Below are positions 27,617-37,427 of a stretch of DNA of 64,000 bases, in pieces; within the stretch, counting starts at the first letter, position 1, and each line of letters begins with the position of its first letter. The position numbers and the translations under genes are program-made. The notes under the pieces were generated by a model. It had not been told where the DNA came from, ran no database searches, and saw only the letters and a list, made by a program, of their open reading frames with translations. The stretch comes from Poritiphilus sp965212595 (lineage in GTDB: Bacteria > Bacteroidota > Bacteroidia > Flavobacteriales > Flavobacteriaceae), in contig CBDBVE010000020.1 of NCBI GenBank assembly GCA_965212595.1, forward strand, positions 1-64,000. Direction: 5' to 3'.

Positions 27617-29374
27617 ATGGAGAACCGTTCAATTGGTAAAAACCTTATATATCAAAGAAAGCTCAAAGGCCTTTCTCAGGAAGAACTATCAGCAAAAACT
27701 GAGGTAACGGTTCGTACAATACAGCGCATAGAAAAAGGGGATGTTACGCCACATTTACAAACTATAAAATTGCTGTCAATAGGATTGAATATTGAGGTAG
27801 ACGATCTTTTGCATCTCGAAAATCCGAAAGAAGAAGCCATTCAGAAAAAATGGTTGTTGTTACTACACGCTACCCCATTACTGGGTCTTGTCCTTCCTTT
27901 TTGCAATGTCCTGTTCCCTTTGTTCCTTTGGATTCACAAGAGGGAAGACAACACGCTTTATGACTATCATGGTGCCAAGATCGTTAATTTTCAGATTACG
28001 GCCTTAGTGCTGTTTGCAATTTCATTTGCGGCCCTATTAACCGTCGAAAAGTGGGGTTTTCTGATCTTTATTTCCGTGATCCCTCTCTGTGTTTTAATTA
28101 TATTATTCAATATCATATACGCTCTAAAAAAATATAAGTGCTACTATCCCCTCTCCATACCTTTTTTAAAAAGTAAGAGTACTACCGCCTTAAAGTCCAT
28201 TCTCCTCCTTTTTACTGTGGTGACCTTTACGCAATGCAGACAGCAACAGCACGGTTTTATTACTAAGATAGATGGAACTCAAATTGCCATGGATTCTGTG
28301 GATAAAAAAATAAATCAACTGATAAAGGGTGCTAAAGTACACGGAATGGCCATTGCCATATTCAATAATAAGAAGCCGGTTTATCAAAATGTAGTTGGAT
28401 ACAAAGACTTCCGGGAGAAATTGGCTTTAACAGATTCTACTAATATCTACGGAGCTTCATTGAGCAAAGCTGTCTTCAGTATTGTGGTCATGAAATTGGT
28501 AGAAGACAAGATGATTGATTTAGATACACCCCTTGAATCATACCTACCGAAGAAAATATACGAGTATGCCCCTCAGACACGTTGGCACGATGATTATTCC
28601 GATTTAGAAGCAGACAGCCTATATCACAAAATAACGGCAAGAATGTGTCTGGCGCATACCACCGGATTTGCTAATTGGAGGTTTTATGAGCCCGACAGAA
28701 AATTGAGAGTTAATGGTAGTCCGGGGACAAAATATAGCTATAGTGGGGAGGGTTTTGTATATCTACAGGTTATATTAGAAAAACTCACTGGAAAAGGGCT
28801 AGACGCCTTGGCACAGGAAATTGTATTCAAACCTTTGCAAATGCATAACTCTTCCTACCAATGGCAAAAGAGGTTTGAAAAAGATTTTGCCTACGGACAC
28901 TCTAAAAAAGGAGAAACATATGATAAGGATATAGATAATGAGCCAAGGGCTGGCAGTACTTTGGAAACAACTGCCCGTGATTACATCAAATTCTTAACTG
29001 CTGTGCTTAATCAGCAACTTCTTAGTAAGTCTTCCTACGATGAAATCTTCAGTTCACAAATTAGAGTGCATTCGGTAATGAATTTTGGGCCGGATTCAAA
29101 ATCGACCACTATGAAATATGATGATATTAACTTGAGTTATGGATTGGGGTGGGTCTATTTTGATACTCCTTATGGGAAGGCAGTATCCAAAGGTGGGCAT
29201 GGAGATGGATTTCAACATTATTCAATTTTATTTCCAGAATCGGGTAAAGGTATGCTGATAATGACAAATTCGGATAATGCCGAAAGCATTTATAAAGAAC
29301 TGCTGGAGTATGCGATAGGAGATACATATACCCCGTGGGAGTGGGCAAATTATATTCCATACAATGCCAAATGA
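27617..29374 (+). CDS. HTH regulator - membrane - serine hydrolase fusion
   Basis: The 585-residue protein begins with an XRE-type helix-turn-helix (about 5-65: LKGLSQEELSAKTEVTVRTI). A DUF4870-like membrane block with helices at about 80-105, 125-142 and 148-170 follows, and another hydrophobic segment ends in a lipobox-like FTQC (Cys207). A class C beta-lactamase/penicillin-binding-protein-fold domain (about 225-575) follows, with SxxK as Ser281-L-S-Lys284, a YSG in place of YxN (YSYSGEGF), and a late GGHGDG. No internal start is seen at the border of the two parts. It may be an enzyme tethered to its own regulator, or an external sensor acting on DNA. It is not in an operon. Confidence 0.85.
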   Translation: MENRSIGKNLIYQRKLKGLSQEELSAKTEVTVRTIQRIEKGDVTPHLQTIKLLSIGLNIEVDDLLHLENPKEEAIQKKWLLLLHATPLLGLVLPFCNVLFPLFLWIHKREDNTLYDYHGAKIVNFQITALVLFAISFAALLTVEKWGFLIFISVIPLCVLIILFNIIYALKKYKCYYPLSIPFLKSKSTTALKSILLLFTVVTFTQCRQQQHGFITKIDGTQIAMDSVDKKINQLIKGAKVHGMAIAIFNNKKPVYQNVVGYKDFREKLALTDSTNIYGASLSKAVFSIVVMKLVEDKMIDLDTPLESYLPKKIYEYAPQTRWHDDYSDLEADSLYHKITARMCLAHTTGFANWRFYEPDRKLRVNGSPGTKYSYSGEGFVYLQVILEKLTGKGLDALAQEIVFKPLQMHNSSYQWQKRFEKDFAYGHSKKGETYDKDIDNEPRAGSTLETTARDYIKFLTAVLNQQLLSKSSYDEIFSSQIRVHSVMNFGPDSKSTTMKYDDINLSYGLGWVYFDTPYGKAVSKGGHGDGFQHYSILFPESGKGMLIMTNSDNAESIYKELLEYAIGDTYTPWEWANYIPYNAK

Positions 29375-29795
29375 GATCGGGCTTAGAAGCTATTCAAGTG
29401 TTAAGTTCTTTCTTCAAAGTCAGGTGGAATTTCCGCAAAGTTTCATTGAAATCCTATGGTTTTAGTCTGTTGATCTCTTTCTAAAGCAGGTCTTAAATTG
29501 TATGGTACTCCTTACTTACTTCTTAAAACTGACCGAATTATAAACTACTCAGGCCAAGTCAAATTCATATGGTAGTTTTCGCCATTAGTGCGATTACTTT
29601 GTTTAATCCTTTATTGAACGTATCAATCTGGCTCAAAGCCTCTTAAACCCATTTATCCGAGCCTTACGATGGGGGGCTTTTGTCAACTTACCTAGTATGA
29701 CTGATGTCATTGCCTATGGTCTGTAAACAAAATAGTTTCGTACCAAAGCTCATGAAGGGCTTGCAATTTTATTAGAACCCTTAAACTTAACAGTT
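29375..29795. other. Intergenic spacer
   Basis: About 420 bases between the fusion gene and the 162-residue secreted protein. No ORF, RNA gene or repeat could be supported; short open stretches in all frames lack family features. Confidence 0.4.
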
Positions 29796-30284
29796 ATGAA
29801 AACATTGATTTTGGCAGGCTTACTAGCCATTACGCCTCTATTTATTGTATCTGCGCAAAATGAACCAGCCAACACCCAACCGAAGTTTGAAATTAAGATA
29901 ATAACCAGTGTGGAGTCTATCGTGCCCCTCGGTTTGGGACGCTCCCGAATTATTTCGGCAACTACAGATCGTGATTACAAGGAATTCTCTTCCCAACAGA
30001 CCGAAAATGACAATACTCGTAACAAATCTAAAAGGAAAGACATACGGGTGAAGGACTTCGAAGAAACAAAGCTTCTAAACTTTTATAATGTGGGTGGTAT
30101 CCGCTTTCAAAATATCGCGGCTAATGATGCCGTTATATCTTCAAAGTTGACAGCCATGTTAGCTGAGGGCTGGGATCTGATATTTGTAGCAAGCGCGGTT
30201 GAAAGTGATGCTGGCGAAACCGATGAACAAGGCATATTTATCACACGATATATTTTCCGGAGAGCGCTGCTAGCAGTCGAATAA
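29796..30284 (+). CDS. Small secreted protein, unknown
   Basis: The 162-residue protein has a signal peptide (1-21, ending IVSAQ). The mature part is charged and poor in Cys, with EIKIITSVESIVPLGLGRSR near the start and LNFYNVGGIRFQNIAAND in the middle; AMLAEGWDLIFVAS resembles the DUF4177-type motif (LN..G..GW.....), a small alpha/beta fold of unknown function. It converges on the metal-efflux operon's VIT1 gene. Confidence 0.62.
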   Translation: MKTLILAGLLAITPLFIVSAQNEPANTQPKFEIKIITSVESIVPLGLGRSRIISATTDRDYKEFSSQQTENDNTRNKSKRKDIRVKDFEETKLLNFYNVGGIRFQNIAANDAVISSKLTAMLAEGWDLIFVASAVESDAGETDEQGIFITRYIFRRALLAVE

Positions 30285-30405
30285 GGTAAACTATTCGTAT
30301 TGACTTTGTAAAAGCCCTCTTAGAGAGTTCTAATTATAATAGTTCTTTCTCAAAGACAACGAAGTCGTGTCACATTCCTTTATTTTTTTCAATCACGGGT
30401 ATAAG

Positions 30406-31119
30406 CTATACCATATTGATCCCAAACAAATGTCCAACCAAGGCGGTCAGACCCATGGCCACTGTACCCCAGAAGGTGATCCTAAAAATGGCCTTTTTAA
30501 TATCAGAACCCCCGGTTTTCGCTGCAATAGCTCCTAAAATTACCAGAAATATTGTTGCCAAGGCATATTGATAGGCTATCATCTGTTGAATTGGCAAAAG
30601 CACAGCTACCAAAAAAGGCATTAATCCACCAAATGTAAATGCCGCGCCTGATGCAAAGGCCGCCTGCAGCGGTTTTGCCTGACTCACTTCATTAATTCCT
30701 AACTCATCCCTTACATGGGCCTCTAGCGCATTATGGGCAGTTAACTGTCGAGCAACTTCGATGGCAGTCTCCTTTTTCAACCCTCTATCTTCATAAATCT
30801 CGGCAAGCCTTTGCAATTCTAGTTCTGGCATTTCTTCCAACTCTGTTCTTTCTCTATCGATATCCGCGTTTTCGATGTCCGTTTGCGAGCTTACAGAAAC
30901 ATATTCTCCTGCCGCCATGGACAATGCTCCAGCGACCAAGCCAGCCAATGTTGCTAAAACTATGGGTTCTCGAATTTCGCTAGCCGCAGCCACTCCAATG
31001 GCGATACTGGCGGTGGAAAGGATGCCATCATTTGCACCCAATACAGCGGCTCGTAACCAATTGCTTTTATGAATATAATGAGGGGCCAAATAGTCTTCTT
31101 TGATGTCTTGTGTTTTCAT
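30406..31119 (-). CDS. VIT1/CCC1-family iron/manganese transporter
   Basis: The 237-residue membrane protein has about five transmembrane helices and the family signatures LRAAVLGANDGILSTASIAIG (helix 1) and GALSMAAGEYVSVSSQTDIE (helix 2 and loop), followed by the cytoplasmic helical metal-binding hairpin (ELPELELQRLAEIYEDRGLK-like region, about 90-145). Members carry Fe2+ or Mn2+ across membranes. Its start overlaps the CusB-type stop by 4 bases, so it is translationally coupled to the efflux operon. Confidence 0.92.
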   Translation of the reverse strand: MKTQDIKEDYLAPHYIHKSNWLRAAVLGANDGILSTASIAIGVAAASEIREPIVLATLAGLVAGALSMAAGEYVSVSSQTDIENADIDRERTELEEMPELELQRLAEIYEDRGLKKETAIEVARQLTAHNALEAHVRDELGINEVSQAKPLQAAFASGAAFTFGGLMPFLVAVLLPIQQMIAYQYALATIFLVILGAIAAKTGGSDIKKAIFRITFWGTVAMGLTALVGHLFGINMV

Positions 31120-32267
31120 TCTCCTTGTATTAGATTAAATGCTCCTTTTATCAAAATTTTGGAAGTATCAGATAATACTTCACTGCTCACTTCAGTAAAA
31201 CCCATGTAGTTTTTACCGGTTTTTACAAAAACAGGTTCAAAAAAGTAACCCAAAGCGTTTTGCTCTTTTAAGACGAGTACAGTCCTTTTCATATCCCCTT
31301 CAATTATACAGTCCTCCGGTAATGCATTAAAAAGGCCTTTTCCATTTGTGTCAACCAAAATTTGAGCATCCACGAACATTCCCCTTAGGAAATTATGCTG
31401 CTCTTCATTTTTTAAATGGCCGTGAATTTTAATGGTTCGGTCGCTGCCAATTGAGGTTCCGATGAGGTAAACCGAACCCGCAAAGGTCTCTTCTGAAGAT
31501 TCAGGTATCTGGAACAGTATTTTCTGCCCTTTTTTTATGCTAAGGACATCCTTTTCAAATACAGCCAGTTCTAAATGAATATGGTCATTGTCTACAATTT
31601 CTAAAATTTCATCTGAAGACGCCACAAAACTTCCCATAACTGCATCTACTCTTGTAATACTACCACTTATGGGGGCATACAAGCTAACTGACGACCTTAT
31701 ATTCTCGGACTTCAACTGTGCTGTTGAGATGTTGAGCATTTGCAATTGTCGGTCGAGGCCATTACGGGTGGCCTCTGCCTTCCTGAATTCACTTTCTGCC
31801 TTTAAGAAGTTCTTTTGTGAGGTAATTTCTTCCGCAATTAAGATCTTCTGTCTTTGATATTCACTTTTCAGGTAGCTTAGCTGTTCATTAATCTCCAGGA
31901 ATTCTTGCTGAAGGTTTATATACTCCGGGTTTTCAATGGTGACCAAAGCTTGTCCTTGCGTTACTTTATCTCCAACCAGAAGCGGGATATCCTTTATATA
32001 TCCCCCTTTAACGGCAGAGATCACCGCGCGATTTTGGGGAGGTACGTCAATAATTCCCGTAGTGCTGATAACCTCAGGAAATACCTCCTTAGTGAGTTTT
32101 CCTAATTTCATGCCTCCCTGTTCGAACTGTGCTTTGGCAACCCAGATTTGACCGTTCTTTTCTTTATTGACCTCAGCAGTCTCCGGGGGTTTTTCTGTTG
32201 AATTACCACATGCCGTTAAGAACAGCATGGCAATGGCAACTGCTATATATAGAAGATGTTTCATCAT
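31116..32267 (-). CDS. RND efflux periplasmic adaptor (CusB/CzcB type)
   Basis: The 383-residue membrane-fusion protein has a lipoprotein signal (lipobox LTAC, Cys20). A biotinyl-lipoyl-like hairpin follows (about 70-215: GGYIKDIPLLVGDKVTQGQA, coiled coil near 115-180, LYAPISGSITRVDAVMGSFV), then a beta-barrel domain. It links the inner-membrane pump to the outer-membrane channel. The gene lies between the CusA-TolC fusion (8 bases upstream) and the overlapping VIT1 gene, so the three proteins act together. Confidence 0.92.
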   Translation of the reverse strand: MMKHLLYIAVAIAMLFLTACGNSTEKPPETAEVNKEKNGQIWVAKAQFEQGGMKLGKLTKEVFPEVISTTGIIDVPPQNRAVISAVKGGYIKDIPLLVGDKVTQGQALVTIENPEYINLQQEFLEINEQLSYLKSEYQRQKILIAEEITSQKNFLKAESEFRKAEATRNGLDRQLQMLNISTAQLKSENIRSSVSLYAPISGSITRVDAVMGSFVASSDEILEIVDNDHIHLELAVFEKDVLSIKKGQKILFQIPESSEETFAGSVYLIGTSIGSDRTIKIHGHLKNEEQHNFLRGMFVDAQILVDTNGKGLFNALPEDCIIEGDMKRTVLVLKEQNALGYFFEPVFVKTGKNYMGFTEVSSEVLSDTSKILIKGAFNLIQGE

Positions 32268-32275
32268 AAATGCTT

Positions 32276-35200
32276 TTAAAGGGTTAAAAAGTTAATCTGA
32301 ATTACAGTTTCATTGTATTGATTCAATTGTTCTAAATGCGACTCTTTAATTTCATAGGCATTTTCTACACTTTGTATGTATTGGAAGAAGTCAATTTCTC
32401 CGTTTTTAAAACCGGCACCTGCAGTTTTTAAAATTTCCTGTGCAAGTGTGCTTCCTTCTCTTTCATAATAATCCAAAGCCTGTTGTTGCTGTAGCAATCT
32501 CTGTCTTAACATTTGAAATTTATTACTCAATAATATCTCTTGTTGCTGTCTCTCTTCGCCCGCAATTTTATGCGCGATATCCGCGGCATTGATCCTCGCG
32601 GATTGTCCAGAAAATAATAGTGGGATCTTCACACCAAATTGATAACCAATTAACCTGCCTCCCAAACCCGAATTCGTTCCCTGGAAATATTCTATGTTCA
32701 AATCGGGTAACAGCAGTTGTTTTTCGTAGCGCGCTTCCCTCTTTCTGAATTCAACCCTGTTGCGATAATATTTAAGTATGGGATTTGCAAATACATCTAG
32801 CTCAGTAACTGAAAGCTTAAGTACTTTGGACTTTGCGATAAGCAGGCTATCTTCACTTTGTGTCCAACGACGAACCTCTAAGTAGGTTTGTTTTACTAGA
32901 GCATTAGTTTGCTCCAGTTTCAAAGCTATTTCTCTTCTTTTTGAAAGCGCGGTAATTTTCTCCAGGTAATTCGTTTCACCGAGTTCAAACCTGCGTTGGG
33001 CGGCATATGAAAAGTGGGTGTAGAGACTATCCAATTTCCTTAAAATCAATTGTCTTTCAAGAGCAATTTGATATCTATAAAATGCCATAGTAACACCCTT
33101 TTGGACTGTCATTTTATTGATTTCCATGGCATTTTGAGCAAGCGTGGAAGCTGTTTTTTTCACCCGTTTTTGAGCAAAATACTGGGTAGGAAATTGGAAA
33201 TCCTGACTGAAGCCAAAAACACTAATGGGACGGTTGTTTAAGGCAAGATTGTTCTCGTCGTAGCTATAATAAAGCTGCGTTTTGTCAAAATTAAACGCTT
33301 CGCTAATTAAGGCCATGGATTGCTCTACTTGCAGGCGGGAAACCTTCATTCCAGCATTATTCTCCAATGCTATGGGGATTAGTTCTTCTATGGTTTTTGG
33401 AGTTTGTTGCGACCAAAGAGGTAATGTTAACAGGAATACCAATGGCGTAATTACTTTTTTAGCACGTTTGTTACTCCAGGACTTAAATCGGTAATTCGGT
33501 TTGTTGAAAATGGTATAAAGAACTGGAAGCACAATTAGTGTTAAAAGCGTAGCTGTAATTAATCCGCCTATTACTACAGTAGCCAAAGGTCGTTGAACTT
33601 CTGCACCTGCATTAGTGGAAACCGCCATGGGGAGAAAGCCAAGGGCAGCAGCCGAAGCAGTAAGAAGTACAGCTCGCAAACGGTCTTTTGCCCCTTGCCT
33701 GACCAGGTTTTCCAAAGATTCAAATCCTTGAAGTTTTAATTCCTTAAAGTGTTCGATAAGTACGATCCCATTTAAAACCGCAATACCAAAAAGGGCAATA
33801 AACCCAACTCCAGCCGAGATGCTAAATGGCATATCCCTTATCCAAAGCATTAGTACACCCCCGACTGCGGCTAAAGGAATAGCCGAATAAATGAGTAGGG
33901 CTTCTTTTACACTTTTGAAGGCAAAGTAAAGCAAAACAAATATCAAGATGAGTGCTATGGGAACAGCAACTTTTAATCGTGCTTTTGCACTTTGCAGATT
34001 TTCAAATTGTCCCCCGTAGGCAATGGTGTATCCTATAGGAAGATCTACATTTTTTGAAAGCGTTAGTTGCACATCATCCACCACGGACTGCAGGTCTCGA
34101 TTTCGAACATTAATACCCACCACAACCCTTCTTTTGGTATCATCCCTGGATATTTTTGCAGCACCTTTCTGATAAGTGATTTCAGCCAGCTCGCTTAATG
34201 GCAGCTTACCACCTTTGGGTAGATCGACATACAGGTATTTTAGATCGGATAAATTTTTTCTGTTGGTCTCACTCAACCGTAAGACCAGGTCGAATCGCTT
34301 TTCACCTTCAAAAACATTCCCAGCCGATCGCCCTGCGAAGCCCATGGCGACCATTTCATTCAACTCCTTGATATTAAGTCCGTATCGGGCGATTTTAGTA
34401 CGGTTAAACTTAACATTCATCTGTGGTAAGCCCTCAACTTTTTCAACGGTAACATCTGCCGCCCCAGGAATGGTCTCTACCAGAGGTTTAATTTCGTCGG
34501 CCTTTTTAGCCAACACCGCCAAATCTTCTCCAAAGATCTTGATCGCAATATCAGCCCGAACCCCAGTAATTAACTCGTTAAAACGCATTTCAATAGGTTG
34601 GGTAAACTCTACTTCCATACCGGGAATAATAGCAAGTGCCTCTTTAAATTTGTCTGCTAATTCATCTTTAGATTCTGCAGATACCCATTCGCGCCTGGGC
34701 TTAAGGTGGATGATCACATCACTTTCTTCCATAGACATGGGGTCTGTGGGTACTTCGGCTGCTCCAATTCGGGATACCACTTGCTCCACCTCTGGAAAGT
34801 TAGCCAACAAGATTTGCTCAATTTTGGTTGTGGTCTCTACGGTCTTGCTCAGTGAAGTACCTGTTTTTAATACGGGCTGAATTACAAAATCACCTTCATC
34901 CAGTGTTGGTACAAATTCGGCTCCCATGCGACTAAATATAAACAGTGCAAGGGTCATTAAGAATAAAGCCATCCCCAATACCCATTTCTTACTTCGCAGG
35001 GCCCAATTCAAAGCGGGATTGTAAATACGGTGATTGAATGCCAAAAGGCGCTTTGATATGTTCTTATCACTGTCTTTTGAGGGTTTCAAAATGAGGGAGG
35101 ACATAACAGGAACGTAAGTAAAACATAATATCATTGCCCCAATTAAAGCAAAACTAAAGGTGAGCGCCATTGGTTTAAACATTTTACCTTCAACGCCAGA

Positions 35201-36610
35201 TAATGATAATACAGGAATAAAAACAATGAGTATGATGAGCTGCCCAAAGACGGCCGAATTCATCATTTTTGTAGCTCCTTTAAACGTTATTTCATCTTTA
35301 AGGTTTTGCTTTTCTGCTTTTGAAAAGGCAAACATGTCCGTCTTACTTTGGGTCATTTGGTAGGCGATATACTCTACGATGATCACTGCTCCATCGATAA
35401 TGATTCCAAAATCAATCGCCCCCAGGCTCATTAAATTGGCATCTACCCCAAAGAGGTACATTAAGGACAATGCGAATAGAAGACATAAGGGTATGACAGA
35501 AGCAATTACCAAACCAGAGCGTAGCTTTCCCAAAAGCAATACCACCACAAAAATTACGATTAGAAAACCAAGTATTAAGTTCTCCTTGACAGTTAAAATA
35601 GTCCGGCTAATGAGTTCACTTCTGTCCAAGAACGGATTGATATAAACACCTTCCGGTAGTGACGGGGAAATGGACGCCACTCTTTCTTTTACCGCATCTA
35701 TGACTTTGTTTGAGTTAGCATCTTTGAGCATCATTACCTGCCCCAATACTTTTTCTCCTTCCCCGTTACCGGTGATAGCTCCAAATCGCATAGCACTTCC
35801 ATAACCCACTTTAGCCACGTCCTTAACGTAAATTGGCATTCCATCGCGATTTTTCACAACGATATTTTTGATGTCTTCAAGAGACTGCACCAAGCCTTCC
35901 CCTCGAACAAAATATGCCTGATTAACTTTTTCAATATAGCCTCCTCCCGCAACGCTGTTATTGCTTTTAAGCGCTAGATAGACTTCTTGAGCACTGATAT
36001 TCATTGCAAAAAGCTTTTTGGTATCAATAGCAACCTCATACTGTTTTAGAAAACCTCCCCAGGTATTGATCTCGACAACTCCAGGAATACCAGATAACTG
36101 CCGTTTTACAATCCAGTCTTGAATAGTTCGCAAATCCTGTGGCGAATACTGATCTTTATATGCTGGTTTGACATCTAGGGTATATTGGTAGATTTCTCCC
36201 AAACCAGTCGTAATCGGTCCCATTTCGGGAATGCCATACCCCTCGGGTATTTTCTCGGAAGCCGACTGAATTTTTTCAGCAATCAATTGTCTGGGAAGAA
36301 AGCTGCCTATCTCATCGTCAAAAACAATAGTAACCACGGAAAGGCCGAATTTTGAGATAGAACGGATTTCCCTCACTCTAGGCAAGTTGGCCATTTCGAG
36401 CTCCACAGGATAGGTAATAAATTGTTCCATGTCCTCCGTGGAGAGATTACGGGAAGTAGTGATCACCTGTACCTGGTTGTTGGTCACATCCGGTACGGCT
36501 CCAATTTGTATTTGTGAAAGAGAATAAAGGCCAAACCCTATTAGTGCTGCCGTAAACAGCAATACTATAAACTTATTCTTAATGCTAAAATTTATAATCC
36601 GTGATAACAT
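32276..36610 (-). CDS. CusA/CzcA heavy-metal RND pump fused to TolC-like channel
   Basis: The 1,444-residue product (from ATG 36610) carries a full HME-type RND proton antiporter (about 1-1040): 12 membrane helices, large porter loops, PVELEMANLP, and acidic residues in the fourth helix region (GAIDFGIIIDGAVIIVE). A second secretion signal (TPLVFLLTLPLWSQ) and an outer-membrane efflux domain (about 1060-1444, ending FLTL) follow. One gene thus supplies both the pump and the TolC-type channel, a fusion known in Bacteroidota. A longer frame from GTG 36649 exists but the ATG fits the family. Metals expected are Cu, Zn, Co or Cd. Confidence 0.92.
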   Translation of the reverse strand: MLSRIINFSIKNKFIVLLFTAALIGFGLYSLSQIQIGAVPDVTNNQVQVITTSRNLSTEDMEQFITYPVELEMANLPRVREIRSISKFGLSVVTIVFDDEIGSFLPRQLIAEKIQSASEKIPEGYGIPEMGPITTGLGEIYQYTLDVKPAYKDQYSPQDLRTIQDWIVKRQLSGIPGVVEINTWGGFLKQYEVAIDTKKLFAMNISAQEVYLALKSNNSVAGGGYIEKVNQAYFVRGEGLVQSLEDIKNIVVKNRDGMPIYVKDVAKVGYGSAMRFGAITGNGEGEKVLGQVMMLKDANSNKVIDAVKERVASISPSLPEGVYINPFLDRSELISRTILTVKENLILGFLIVIFVVVLLLGKLRSGLVIASVIPLCLLFALSLMYLFGVDANLMSLGAIDFGIIIDGAVIIVEYIAYQMTQSKTDMFAFSKAEKQNLKDEITFKGATKMMNSAVFGQLIILIVFIPVLSLSGVEGKMFKPMALTFSFALIGAMILCFTYVPVMSSLILKPSKDSDKNISKRLLAFNHRIYNPALNWALRSKKWVLGMALFLMTLALFIFSRMGAEFVPTLDEGDFVIQPVLKTGTSLSKTVETTTKIEQILLANFPEVEQVVSRIGAAEVPTDPMSMEESDVIIHLKPRREWVSAESKDELADKFKEALAIIPGMEVEFTQPIEMRFNELITGVRADIAIKIFGEDLAVLAKKADEIKPLVETIPGAADVTVEKVEGLPQMNVKFNRTKIARYGLNIKELNEMVAMGFAGRSAGNVFEGEKRFDLVLRLSETNRKNLSDLKYLYVDLPKGGKLPLSELAEITYQKGAAKISRDDTKRRVVVGINVRNRDLQSVVDDVQLTLSKNVDLPIGYTIAYGGQFENLQSAKARLKVAVPIALILIFVLLYFAFKSVKEALLIYSAIPLAAVGGVLMLWIRDMPFSISAGVGFIALFGIAVLNGIVLIEHFKELKLQGFESLENLVRQGAKDRLRAVLLTASAAALGFLPMAVSTNAGAEVQRPLATVVIGGLITATLLTLIVLPVLYTIFNKPNYRFKSWSNKRAKKVITPLVFLLTLPLWSQQTPKTIEELIPIALENNAGMKVSRLQVEQSMALISEAFNFDKTQLYYSYDENNLALNNRPISVFGFSQDFQFPTQYFAQKRVKKTASTLAQNAMEINKMTVQKGVTMAFYRYQIALERQLILRKLDSLYTHFSYAAQRRFELGETNYLEKITALSKRREIALKLEQTNALVKQTYLEVRRWTQSEDSLLIAKSKVLKLSVTELDVFANPILKYYRNRVEFRKREARYEKQLLLPDLNIEYFQGTNSGLGGRLIGYQFGVKIPLLFSGQSARINAADIAHKIAGEERQQQEILLSNKFQMLRQRLLQQQQALDYYEREGSTLAQEILKTAGAGFKNGEIDFFQYIQSVENAYEIKESHLEQLNQYNETVIQINFLTL

Positions 36611-36712
36611 AATTCTTTGATTAAATTCTACTTCTAGCGGTATTGCCACAAAAGGTCTAAAAATGCTTAGGCCTCATGGACCCATACCAGGTTGCCAAAA
36701 AAGTTTTAAGAA

Positions 36713-37117
36713 TTACGCCTGCCGGGGAGGCTGGAAAATACGTGAATTGAATAAGGAAGTATAGGGCGTCTGATAATAAAAATTATCTGCCTTTTCGGAG
36801 GTGTTTTCTATCAGATAAGCATTCAGTTGTATGGGCTGCATACGAATACCAAAAACAGAAGTTGCACATACCTGCAAATGGTTCTGAAAAGGGAGTTTTT
36901 CATGATCTTTCTCCTCCTCCTGGTGCCTCTTACTATGTTCCGCCTTTTGCGAGCCGTAATGCTTGGAAAGAAATACGAAGAAGCCATCTCCATATTGCTC
37001 TTTATGGAATTGTGAGTGCTCAATCAGTTCATCAAATTGTACGATATCGTCCCAATGGATATTCATACTCTGACAGAGTATCAAAAAGGAAATTCCTATG
37101 GACCATATCTTTTGCAT
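36713..37117 (-). CDS. Small His-rich protein of the metal efflux operon
   Basis: The 134-residue protein has a hydrophobic N-terminus (about 4-18) and a middle rich in His, Glu and Lys (HKEQYGDGF, LSKHYGSQKAEHSKRHQEEE), and ends PPRQA. It lies 102 bases upstream of the CusA-TolC gene on the same strand. His-rich small proteins at this place often bind metal in the periplasm. There are three Cys in total; the fold is not recognised. Confidence 0.7.
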   Translation of the reverse strand: MQKIWSIGISFLILCQSMNIHWDDIVQFDELIEHSQFHKEQYGDGFFVFLSKHYGSQKAEHSKRHQEEEKDHEKLPFQNHLQVCATSVFGIRMQPIQLNAYLIENTSEKADNFYYQTPYTSLFNSRIFQPPRQA

Positions 37118-37427
37118 AATGTAGTATTACGCCTGGATTTTTGACATAATTTTCAAATCATCTAATTGATAATCAGACAAACCTTGCCTCAAATGTAACT
37201 CAGAATAAAGGTCGGATATATGATATAAATCAGGTCAGGGTCAAGCCTACCCACCCCGTGCATCTGGCTATTAGGAAAGATTTAGGGTTCGTTGTGAGTT
37301 TATTTACGACGGTCGCAGGGGATTGAGCCTCAATTGTTGCAGATTCCGAAAAAATATGGTAGTAGAGCAAATAAAAAAAAGACCACCCTTGGAAGAGTGA
37401 TCTTTTAGTATAACAAGGCCCTATTTT
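37118..37427. other. Intergenic region upstream of the metal operon
   Basis: About 310 bases. It should contain the promoter of the metal operon, but no clear -33/-7 pair was found. A terminator for the gene on its right is at 37373-37405. No gene is seen. Confidence 0.4.
37373..37405 (-). terminator. Rho-independent terminator after the 37428 gene
   Basis: AAAGACCAC (left arm) and GTGATCTTT (right arm) pair with one G-U when read as minus-strand RNA. The hairpin is followed by an eight-base U run (A tract at 37373-37380). It ends the gene that stops at 37428. Confidence 0.75.

Noticed and set aside
27617..29374. Beta-lactam resistance gene
   Set aside because: The SxxK/YSG fold is shared by many peptidases and esterases, and YxN is altered; no evidence for antibiotic cleavage.
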